Assembly: GCA_009760855.2 (NCBI GenBank)
Contig: WPIO01000031.1
Span: 2,359,001-2,423,000, forward strand
Source: Cristatella mucedo
Taxonomy: Eukaryota > Bryozoa > Phylactolaemata > Cristatellidae
Length of the DNA stretch: 64,000 bases
Direction of reading: 5' to 3'
Each line of letters starts with the position of its first letter. Within the stretch, counting starts at the first letter, position 1. The notes below the pieces were generated by a model. It saw only the letters and a list, made by a program, of their open reading frames with translations. It searched no databases and was not told the origin of the DNA. The position numbers were made by a program, and so were the translations under genes. Shown one piece after another: positions 55,651 through 64,000 of the stretch.

Positions 55651-56539
55651 CTAAATTTTAGAATTAAAATCAGTACAAAACGCCATGCCAGAAATTGAAA
55701 CATCCACGTGTCCCAGCATAATAGGGTCATAGATTACAGCTGCTGGAACCGTGGCCAAAATGGCCAAATCGGAAAAAGAGGATAGCAAAGCATAACGTAA
55801 ACTCGGGCAGAACACTAATAGTCCCAAGAACTCGAGGCAAGACAAAGAACCGACAATTGCATGCAAGCCACAAAACATGAACAGAAAGGGTAACAGATCG
55901 GAAGACAAGTTAGTTGCCCCAACGTGAACATCAGCATATGCAATGATGAATGTAATTGCATGAGCCAGTTAGTCAGTTATCATAAGTCGCTGACATCCTG
56001 CTTACATCATATACTTTGTGACATTTATAACTAATATGGTGGTACCGCTATGCTGAGTTCCATGTAAAAAATATCGAGATGATTTACTAATTTGCATGTG
56101 TTGCTACAAAATTAACACTCAGTTGAATTCAATGTTGAATATGAATCAAAATTGTGCACAGGCTTGTGATAAGTGCAGTATGTAATTTCACATTTAAACG
56201 CTTTGGGGATTATCTCTCATAGGAACGAATAAAAATGATGAGCCTGACTGAGACAATCAATCTTCGTGATGGTCTGTCGGTCGGTGAGTTATTGCAGCTG
56301 TGCCTTTAGGAAGTTGTATGCTTATTTGCATGGTCTTTTTTAAAATTAATTATCGTTTACCAGTGATTTTTCGTGAGTGCACAAAAGTAACGGTCCTTAA
56401 CGCATAGACACTCAAGGCCATAAGTATCAATATTTATGCACCTCCAACAAAATGGCCAACAAGGACTGTCGTGGTATTTTCTGGCTAATACCTTAAGAGC
56501 TATCGAGCAAAAAAGCACTGCACTATGAACAATTAAAGA

Positions 56540-56690
56540 TTGGCTGATTCCTAGCCTCATTTGCATAGCAGCAGAAGAGCCTTAGCAGTAATTACCATTC
56601 TTGCAGTGAGAAATAAAGGGTTGCAGATTGAAGGACTTGGACCCACGACCTGGGTTGCCAAAAGCAAACAACTTACTCGGGGGGGGGGGG
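56540..56690 (-). repeat. SINE-A copy, diverged, next to a G12 run
   Basis: Minus-strand body and B box are recognisable ('gattcctagcctcatttgca' on plus, 'ggacttggacccacgacct' for the head). A run of 12 G (56,679-56,690) replaces the start of the head. Confidence 0.62.
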
Positions 56691-57502
56691 CTATGACCTA
56701 GGGGCAATTCACGACTTCTTAGTCTGGAAGTAGTAGGCCTACCTTGGTTATTCATGACTGTCTGCATCGAAGCCACCTGCTTCTAAACGTGTAACTAAGA
56801 AGCCGACATCATAGCATCTGATACCATTCGAAAAGATCGTATTCCGGGGTGGGTGGATTTTGATTGCTTTTGGGTCGCTGTTCTACACTATCCATTCAAT
56901 GCTATACGCGTTTTAACTGGGTTACTGACTTGGCCAATGCAGGACGATTCATTCAGAACTGGGGATTCATCAAACTACTTTCTGAAAAAATTTGCAATCT
57001 GCTATCGCTACATATCCAGTTGATACATAAATTTATTTTCAAGAGACTTCTGGCAGAAAGAATTCCCATGCCCCTAAGTAAATCGACGTACAAACTCGGG
57101 TACATAATCAAGCACAGTAATGTTTTGCACAGGCAAAAGGAAGTTAATAGAGGCACCGTGATGTAGCAAATCTTAATAACAAGGAATAGCAATGATTATA
57201 ACAAAAAAAAGTTAAAATAGTGCGTAGCTATGCTGCTACTTTGAACGCAAGGTGCGTGAGGACGAAGCAGCCCGCTCACACTAGCAAATAAAATGTTGGT
57301 CAGATAGGCTGCAGTAGGTGCTGAGCAAAGGTGGCAGCAACAACTAGGTGATCAATATGGCCTAAAGTTAAGGGCTGAGTGCAGCTGTGCTAATCACCAA
57401 TGCTCATATTGTACAAATATGTCTTCCTGAGTACAATCATCATTTATAAACTGTCCAAATTGCATTCCATGTTTGTAGTATGCTACTATCGTTAAGGCAT
57501 AA

Positions 57503-57660
57503 GTCAAAGGTCCGCTAATCCAACAGCCTCAATTTGTAAAGCCGCAGACCAGTCTTGGTGGCTATCATCCAGCTTTCAGTACAAAATCAAGGATTTTGCT
57601 TCAGGATTCGAACCAACGTCCTGGATTGCGGACAGCAAGGACCTCACCCCATCCCAGGCA
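57503..57660 (-). repeat. SINE-A copy, diverged
   Basis: Plus-strand reading has 'aatccaacagcctcaatttgt' and 'ggattcgaaccaacgtcctgg', the reversed end and B box of SINE-A, with several indels between. Confidence 0.6.
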
Positions 57661-59620
57661 AAGAAGCTGGGCATCGTCATCTACTGCCTAAACTAAACTC
57701 AACGTAATAATACTATGAAGTTATTTTGGAAACTAAAAAAGAGAGGCTGCACATCCAAAGGGACAGTGAGCATGAAAAGACACATCACGAAAACCTGCAG
57801 CAAGCAGCGACATGATCGTCTACTTTCAAAATTTATGAAGAGCCTTTTTAACCACTAGGCTTTTTATGGGTCACTTTCCTGGCCGAGCTTACAAGTGCAG
57901 CATTAGGAAGTACCCTGGTAACCACTAGATATCTGAGACTTAAGGGTAAAAGCCATTGTGCCATTAGCAGTACTTCAGCTTTGCGTGACAGAGGGCAGCT
58001 GGCTGCGATTTCCGTCTAGATAAGGTACCGATGGGGTACATGATGCACAACAGCAAATTATGACAGCATAACTAACAATAATCATGCCAGCAATTAATCG
58101 TGAATAAATCAGTGATACGCAAGATATTGGGCTCCTAAGAATAGACTGACTGGTGACTAGAAGATGTCAGAAAAACACAGGACGAAATTCGGAATTTCAT
58201 ATATGTGAAAGTTGAGGCTCACCCTTGTGACTCTGGCAAAAGCTCCATAATGCTAACGCTAAAATGTACTGCAAAGGTGGACAAGGGTCGCAATAGGTGC
58301 AAACGTTTACTGACCAATATAGTTTTTCGTTTTTACGGTTTCAATAATTCAGTCTGACAAACAGCCACTCCAACCAGAGCTACTAAGGCCTCTATGCATG
58401 ATTTCGACAGCGACAGCACCAAACAACAACAGGCCACAAATTAAAACCTTGATTCCATACTGTCGAGAACATTTTTAAATAAAACTCTAACGATGCAACA
58501 GATTTGCAGGAAATCTCATTTGAATTAATACTTTATCAGAGATAGCCTCGATTTTAGTTAGCCCGGTGCACTGCTAATAAATAGTGGCCACCCTATGCTG
58601 TGGCCTTATAATTTCGATATTATTAGCAAGTCATTTCAACCAAGTCCCCTGCTTTTAGACTCAGGCCTAAGCCATTTTGCCCTGTGCTTTACAGAAGGTA
58701 CAGGATAGTTGCACGAGGGCTTTTCAATATTAGTTCTTGGTTTCTCTTTTTTTTGTATGAGATGAGATAAGCCCACCGAAAGCCAGTTACGCTGTACATT
58801 TGCAAAAGAAGATTTTCCAGCATATCAACCACCGGGTCCTTGTGGACTTACTAACGGGTATACCTTGTATTAGTTATAAGTATTATGACATTAAAAAATA
58901 CAGCAAGAAAATAGCAGCCAGATCCTCAGTTGTGGTAGTGGAAGAGGTGGAAAGATCGCAGGAGCAGCGGCAGTAACAGCCTAGCTGACGATTTTCGTGA
59001 GTTGCTGCTTCTGGATCACAGTGGTTGAATTTGATAACCCAAAAGCACCAAGTTAGGGTGTGGCTAAAAGTCGGCAATCGCGACCACTGCCACGGTGTGA
59101 TAGAAGCATACTACAAGTAGTTTGGCTAGCAAGAGTACTGACACGCTTGATTCAACCTAAGCATCGAGGCCTACAGCTGCATCGAACCCGGATAACTAGG
59201 GTCAACCCACTGGAAGCTTGGTCAGTGTACACCAACAGTTACACCAACTGGCAGCTTGGTCAGTGCTGCCCAATCGTCTGCGCGGCTCACTTGCAGGCCT
59301 ATCGGCCGATTTAAGTCTCATTTATATAGCAGTGGAAGGGCCTAGTGTTGTAGTGGAGGGCGAGTGCTCAGCCGAGTGTTGCCAGTCATAGGCTACCATC
59401 ACTGCAAACAGCCCGAGCACTTCAAAAGTGCAATGGAAGCCATTTGAGTCAGCTACTGTTTTAAAAAACCTAAACGAGAATGGTGTGCATACGCAGCCCT
59501 TGATGGGATCTGATTGAACACTGAATGCTCTGACACTGTGTTTAACATAGCATCAGTTTGCAGCATGTTTGCACAGGCGATGACCTTACAACTGCCACAG
59601 ATTGCTAATGCCCTTCGTTG

Positions 59621-59793
59621 GTGAGCCGTGGTGGCACACTAGGTAAGGCGGTTGCTTTCACGACCTCGGTCCCGAGATCGTGGGTTCGAATACTGCAGTG
59701 GGCGATTCTTTATCGCCACTGCAAGCGGTGGTGATAGCCGTAAAGGCTCTTCTGTCGCTATACAAAAAGAGGCTGTTTAATCAGCTAGGATTT
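59621..59793 (+). repeat. SINE-A copy, well preserved
   Basis: Full-length layout, GTGAGCCGTGGTGGCACACT head, B box GGTTCGAA, body and end 'aatcagctaggattt'. It ends 100 bp from exon 3, antisense to the gene. Confidence 0.88.
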
Positions 59794-59892
59794 ATTTATA
59801 TATGCTGGGATTGCAGCTATCGAATGTCATCAGCTATCGAACAAGCTATGCAAGCAACTATGTAGGGCATTTGCCACGTGTAGCTAACTTAC

Positions 59893-60473
59893 CACATCGA
59901 TAAGAAAGTTTAGCTCGGAAAAATCACCACCAAGCATAAATTTCTCCTTAAGCTTCAACATGGTCTTGGCACCTTTATCAAATAGCTTCAGTTGTGAGTA
60001 CCGGTGCAGTCGCATGACAACTGCATTAGCAGCTGTCCCATTGCCAATCATGTGGCCAATCTCGGCTGTTATTTCCTCCTTGACACTACCACAGCTGTGT
60101 AGGAAGTAGTCGCCATCGGCAAAGTTTGCCGATCCGGACTGTAAGCGGTTTCTGAATTCGTTGAATCGGGAGTATGCACCAGGCCACACCTGCTTCACAA
60201 CATGTTCAATAGTGAGCTCAGCAGACTGGTGGGCTTTTGTTTGATGCTCCTTTCCAACATCCTCCATGTATGCACCAAAGATCAATGACTTGTGAACACT
60301 TCTCATTTTCTCCAGCACGTCTGGAGTAAGTAAATTTCTTGTCACTGAAAAGTAAGTGCATTCGAAAAGCTTTGCATCGCTGGCTTTTTTCCAGTCCTTT
60401 GGATTCCACAGCATTGAGACCTTCCTCTCGACCAAGACTTGCTCCAATTTACTTGTCAAATCAGTCGTCTGAA
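59893..60473 (-). CDS. RNF213: RNF213-like, window exon 3 (largest exon seen)
   Basis: It encodes about 193 residues: SKLEQVLVERKVSMLWNPKD, YFSVTRNLLTPDVLEKMRSV, ELTIEHVVKQVWPGAYSRFN, EFRNRLQSGSANFADGDYFL and LIDVV-type end. It is the N-terminal stalk, with W-x-x-x-Y/F-N-x-F-x-x-L spacing that fits the family. Acceptor tggctctttgcag, donor GATGTG|gtaagt. It takes one base from exon 2 (G|TT, Val) and ends in phase 0. Confidence 0.88.
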
Positions 60474-60884
60474 CTGCAAAGAGCCAGATACAAAAACATT
60501 ACACTAATCTATCTATTAAGAGTGCCAAAAAAGATTAAAAGCACTGCTGCAGCACTCAAATAAGAGAACCAATGTCTAGTTGATCGCCCCAAACAAAATT
60601 TATACTCGACTGTGCGTAAAAACTAGCCAGCACATGATAAACGAGAGGCTAAATGGAATGCACAGAGTATAGACCGGTGCCTAGCAGCAAATCTTCCACG
60701 GAACTCTACTAAGATTTCCAATGGCTGCATCATAGTAAAAAAGTAGATGGCAGCAGCTACGAGACATCTAGGAAGCAGGATCTGAATAGCGCAATGATAA
60801 AATAATTATCCCTACATACTTATTATGTGCAACAACCTTTTAAAGCAAGCCATCGAAGATGCCAGCCGGCTGAATAAGTAAAAA

Positions 60885-61005
60885 AACTGAGGTTAGCTGA
60901 GTCAACAGCCTTAATATATATATATACACACACACACTCTTTTTCAGCAGGCAATAAAGGATCACCTGTTGCAGGACTCAAACCCCAGTTCGGTCTTGCT
61001 ACGGC
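60885..61005 (-). repeat. SINE-A copy, diverged, with TA/CA simple repeat
   Basis: Reversed end 'gctgagtcaacagcctta', a TATA/CACA tract at about 60,915-60,938, then 'caataaaggatcacctgttg' and a B-box relic. It ends about 25 nt from the exon 2 donor. Confidence 0.6.
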
Positions 61006-61029
61006 AAGCACTAAAATTTCGCAACTTAC

Positions 61030-61341
61030 CATTCTTCAGCTTTGTGCACATGCCTAAAAAGACCAATAGGTCCAAGCGTATCTGCTCGAACTTTTGCATC
61101 TCAGTCTCACGAACAGCTATGCATCGATCTATTTCGTCTGCATGGTCGCCGATCTGCTGACTCTTCTGCTGCAGCAGCCGGCAGAGGCTAGCAAATCTCT
61201 CCTTGTGTTTCAGCAGGCTTCCAAGGTGATCATATTGAATCGATCCATCCTGAATTGCTTTGCATTTGTGTTTAACAACGTCAATGCAATCACGAATTTT
61301 GTCCAAAACGTCCTCTGTCATGACTTCACGTTCAGGTAAGA
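61030..61341 (-). CDS. RNF213: RNF213-like, window exon 2
   Basis: It encodes about 103 residues: LPEREVMTEDVLDKIRDCID, VVKHKCKAIQDGSIQYDHLG, SLLKHKERFASLCRLLQQKS and MQKFEQIRLDLLVFLGMCTK. Strongly helical, with a likely coiled-coil in the middle; early stalk of RNF213. Acceptor cttcttacgtatag, donor AAGAATG|gtaagt; two bases in (T|TC, Phe), one base out. Confidence 0.8.
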
Positions 61342-61729
61342 CTATACGTAAGAAGAAAAAAATTCAGTTTAATCAAACTTAACGATCTCTCATTAAGAGT
61401 CGTGCAAACAACTTCAATCTAGCCTATCTTAACTTGTCCCTCCAGAAGAATAAATGACAGAGAAAGCAGCAACAAGCATTGCAAAGAAACGATAGAATCA
61501 CCGATGACAGAAACTCTGTCAAGAGTTCACACTGATAAATAATATGCCAGATTCGTGCCAGCTTTGCTAATGCAAAGTGACTTGTTATCAATTATTACAT
61601 CATCCAAGAGTGCACTGGCAAACTAACGGTCCACATCGTAGCAAGTAAGACTGCTGCTAACAGTGGGCAACCACATTAGAATAGTCATAGAAAATCTCGG
61701 TATAGAGGACAATCTCATAAAATACTTAC

Positions 61730-61813
61730 ATGCAAGGTCAACCGCTTGGTCAAACAGAGGCCATTTTATCATGAATTCCAGTTTTTCTGTAGGCGTTGAA
61801 AGATTTTGAAAAG
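61730..61813 (-). CDS. RNF213: RNF213-like, window exon 1 (first exon recognised)
   Basis: It encodes about 28 residues: FQNLSTPTEKLEFMIKWPLF then DQAVDLA. Acceptor tttacaacag, donor TTGCAT|gtaagt. Its one-base overhang completes Phe with exon 2. Similarity to the family is weak, and the call rests on phase and good splice sites. Further 5' exons were not found. Confidence 0.55.
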
Positions 61814-62110
61814 CTGTTGTAAATGTCATACTTAACAGAAAACCAAATTTCTGTACACATCTTGATTCACGATAGCACACGACTGACGTAGACAGAGCCT
61901 ATAAATAAATTGCCTATGCTATAGCAAGCAAAAATTATCTGCTGAATCATCAAAACTGAATTTTTTTTAATTGATTCTCTGTTCAACAGAAGGACGACAG
62001 TACCTGCATGAAGGGACAAAATCATACATACACGAATATTAATTGTGACTAAATTACTAAATGAAATTCTTAATGTAACATATACTGTATTTGGCCTCAT
62101 ATTATACGGT

Positions 62111-62440
62111 TTAGCTACCAAGTTGTTTCGGTTTTCCAGCGTAAATAGCTGTACGCACAGATCCTAACGGTCTCAGACAGAGAACATGACATGATATGTT
62201 TGTGAGAAATACAGTTTTTACTGATTCCTTTCTCGGCTCTAAGTGAATCCTCAACCAGTTTTTAAAGTGCCAAATATGTTTGAGATCAGGTGATCGGCTG
62301 GGTAAACTAACGACACGGGCAGCTAAGTCTGCAAAGAATTGATTTTGCACTTGTATTATGCTCGTGATCATTATCCCGTCAACAGTAAACGTTGAAAAAA
62401 TACCAAGAACATTGGTCCAACAATCGAATATGTATTTAGG
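62111..62440 (-). pseudogene. Tc1-like transposase fragment
   Basis: Minus-strand frame contains TFTVDGIMITSII, QFFADLAARVVSLPSRSPDL and KHIWHFKNWLRIHLEPR. This matches the part of a Tc1 transposase from the DNxPxH region to SPDLNPIEHLWD, with the catalytic Glu not conserved. Different from the 26.9-28.8 kb element in sequence. Confidence 0.62.
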
Positions 62441-62669
62441 GTTCCTTCCAAAAGACACACAGGTTAGCAACGGGATCTGATCCATACAAGGAAAGCATAA
62501 AAAAATTAGGATACAAACCATTTCTAACCCAATAGGAAGCCAATACCTACACCTAAAAAATTAACCGATCTCTGCATCATGCGACTTGAGTACCAACTTG
62601 CTGAGTCTTAGTACATCGAGGCACCAGGTAGATGATTGCAGCTTGTTCAGATATATGCTTTAAACTTAA

Positions 62670-62874
62670 TTCAAGTGTTTGAGTTCAGCTCTGCTTGCTC
62701 ATCACACCAGTTGGTCATTTCTGATTTTGGTTGGATCAGTTTGGCTATACATGGCATTAAACGTTTTTGGACATCAAATTCGGCGATCATGGACATGTAT
62801 AGCAAAACGCATCTAACCAAAATCAGAAATGAGTTAACACAGTGGAGTAAAAGCACAGCTCCATTCACATTTGA
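62670..62874. repeat. Long imperfect inverted repeat
   Basis: Left arm about 62,670-62,755 and right arm about 62,791-62,874 are reverse complements, with a core 'tcatttctgattttggtt' identical in both. The remaining arm is roughly three-quarters matched by eye, and the loop is about 35 nt. It could be a MITE or foldback relic. Confidence 0.8.
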
Positions 62875-63321
62875 AATTTCACGTTGATCCGGGCAGTATT
62901 AGCCAACTTATGGAATTACAAAGCACAAAGCTACACTGTAAATGAAGCTTCTTAAAAGTCATAAGCATTTTCTTCAACAAGCTGTGCACACCTACATCAA
63001 TCAACAAGGTTAAACAAGTTGGACGCGTCATATTTGAGTTGGAGATCGGCAAATTTGTTATTTGTAGATATATCGCTTTCTGTTTAGAAATGGTCTGCAT
63101 AATCTTCTTGTTATGTTTTTGTTATATGCAAAATAATAATAAAAAATTACCATTAAATTTCTAAATGTCAATCTTTTAGAAGATATGCTAAACATATTTC
63201 ATTTTTAGACCAATCTTCTTAAGATTAAACGATCTAGCCAGTCTGAGTATTTCCTCAACATTTATCCTTAATGAGATGAAGAGTACCAATATCTGGGCCA
63301 AAAACAACGAAGAAGCATGCA

Positions 63322-63402
63322 TCAAATGTAAAGTGCCTAGAAAGAGATTCAGTTCTCTGACGGTGCTATATCGAATGCATTATTAATAGTATTACTATTA
63401 TC
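63322..63402 (+). repeat. LINE 3' terminal fragment
   Basis: Only the last part of the tail is present: 'aaatgtaaagtgcctagaaag', 'attcagttctctgacggtgc' and a degraded ATT run. Confidence 0.72.
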
Positions 63403-64000
63403 AACCACCATATTCGAGCACAGATAGCATGCTTCAGCCGTCACATTCGTGCATAGATTGTAAGCAGTCCAGACGGTACTCGTTACCTTTCTTGGGATTC
63501 ATGAAAGTTCTTCCCTTACCAACTCCGTGGATCACGAATAAGCTTTTGGCGGTCCACAGAAAAGTGCTTCAGTTATCTGTGGTAAATTGGGTGTGCTAAC
63601 ATTCCAGCTGCAGAGGGCCTTTTCGTTGCCACTTCTTACTAACGGTTGGCATTTGCAGACTCTGTTATATAAATGCCACACTCTAAAACCCAACACGAAC
63701 CAAATGGACGATACTGATGGCTTTTCCGTGGACATTGAGAGACATCGAAGGGCTTTCCTTTGATCCAATGTAGTCTGTTTTAGTAGATCATCCCTTTTTG
63801 CATATGGCCGGCAAGATCATATCAAGATGACTACCATGAAGATACTACTTCAGGGAATACCTGACAGTCTCTTCGCAAACATCAACCTTCTGAGCCTCAT
63901 CCACCTTGCTTAGACCATCTCTGCAGCCCGATTGAACCTTTGTGTGCTTGTGCACTCAAAAATAGTGCATCTTTTTATAACTACACTATTGATGCTTGCT

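Larger units (their letters stand above)
55651..59620. other. Intron 3, long, two old SINE-A copies
   Basis: About 4 kb without host exons. SINE-A copies lie at about 56,540 and 57,503. A G12 run is at 56,679-56,690. Otherwise featureless to me. Confidence 0.45.
885..61813 (-). other. RNF213: Gene span: RNF213-like AAA+ ATPase / E3 ubiquitin ligase, partial at both ends
   Basis: This is the span of 40 predicted coding exons of one minus-strand gene. RNF213 is a cytosolic giant protein that couples a six-unit AAA+ motor to a ubiquitin ligase module; in vertebrates it acts in vascular biology, lipid droplets and antimicrobial ubiquitination. The call rests on long family-typical stretches in order: DPSWSELHHFV, HPYLFFNPDRTTLTFLGF, GETGCGKT, LDEANTT, NPYRKHSDKMIERLE, GKPGSSKSLAKSIVAEAMQG, DEIGLAEDS, SNWALDPAKMNRG, NYTALNLIQ, YVDLGLGTHRVKCHVH, PLINRLEKHY and ATPDAV. 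Exon phases agree at all but one joint. The start codon and N-terminus lie beyond the high-coordinate side, and the RING/RZ ligase end lies before position 1. No other host gene was recognised on either strand. Confidence 0.93.
61814..64000. other. Upstream intron, no further exon seen
   Basis: It holds the Tc1 fragment, the long inverted repeat and a LINE tail (separate entries). The last kilobase has short frames such as 63,532-63,768 on the minus strand that I cannot assign. No start codon or promoter of the gene is evident. Confidence 0.45.

Noticed and set aside
1-64000. CRISPR arrays, bacterial operons, integrated prophage or rRNA
   Set aside because: The regular repeats present are microsatellites or transposable elements, genes have spliceosomal introns, and no such structure was seen.

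Overview
The window is invertebrate-type metazoan nuclear DNA: one very large, many-exon gene on the minus strand, AT-rich introns, GT-AG (and a few GC-AG) splice sites, microsatellites, and a dense load of old LINE, SINE and DNA-transposon copies. Nothing bacterial is present (no operons, CRISPR or RNA operons). I cannot name the species; the LINE and SINE types fit a marine invertebrate, but that is only a guess.

The gene is an RNF213 (mysterin) orthologue or paralogue, the giant AAA+ ATPase / E3 ubiquitin ligase. I can place 40 exons between 885 and 61,813. They run from the N-terminal stalk (highest coordinates) through the whole AAA+ motor to the start of the module after the motor (lowest coordinates). 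Together they give about 7.1 kb of coding sequence, roughly 2,360 residues. Neither gene end is in the window: the start codon lies beyond 64,000 or in exons I could not see, and the RING/RZ ligase part lies before position 1. Exon phases join consistently along almost the whole chain, which is the main support for the model. The order is: N-terminal stalk exons (61.8-42.0 kb), degenerate first AAA unit (42.1-35.3 kb), AAA unit with Walker A SSARAGMGKT (31.2-29.2 kb), the two catalytic units (26.1-17.6 kb with GETGCGKT and FLDEANTT; 15.1-8.4 kb with GKPGSSKS and VVLDEIGLAED), then the last AAA units (7.6-5.8 kb, ending in PLINRLEKHY) and the linker to the ligase module (2.4-0.9 kb). Both catalytic centres are intact, so the protein should hydrolyse ATP. 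One short piece between 17.64 and 15.07 kb is not resolved.

The introns hold: a CR1/L2-type LINE family with at least 13 5'-truncated copies on both strands; a tRNA-derived SINE family (SINE-A) with about eleven copies; a second tRNA-derived SINE family (SINE-B), three copies, whose 3' tail matches the LINE 3' stem-loop; a roughly 270-bp repeat (repeat C), one copy nested inside a LINE tail; a nearly whole but inactivated Tc1-like element with a SINE-A inside its transposase; a second Tc1 fragment; a FLYWCH/MULE (Mutator-like) transposase pseudogene; a retropepsin remnant of an LTR element; a long inverted repeat; two diverged tandem duplications; and several long CA/GT/GA microsatellites. 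All family names are from reading the translations by eye, with no database search.
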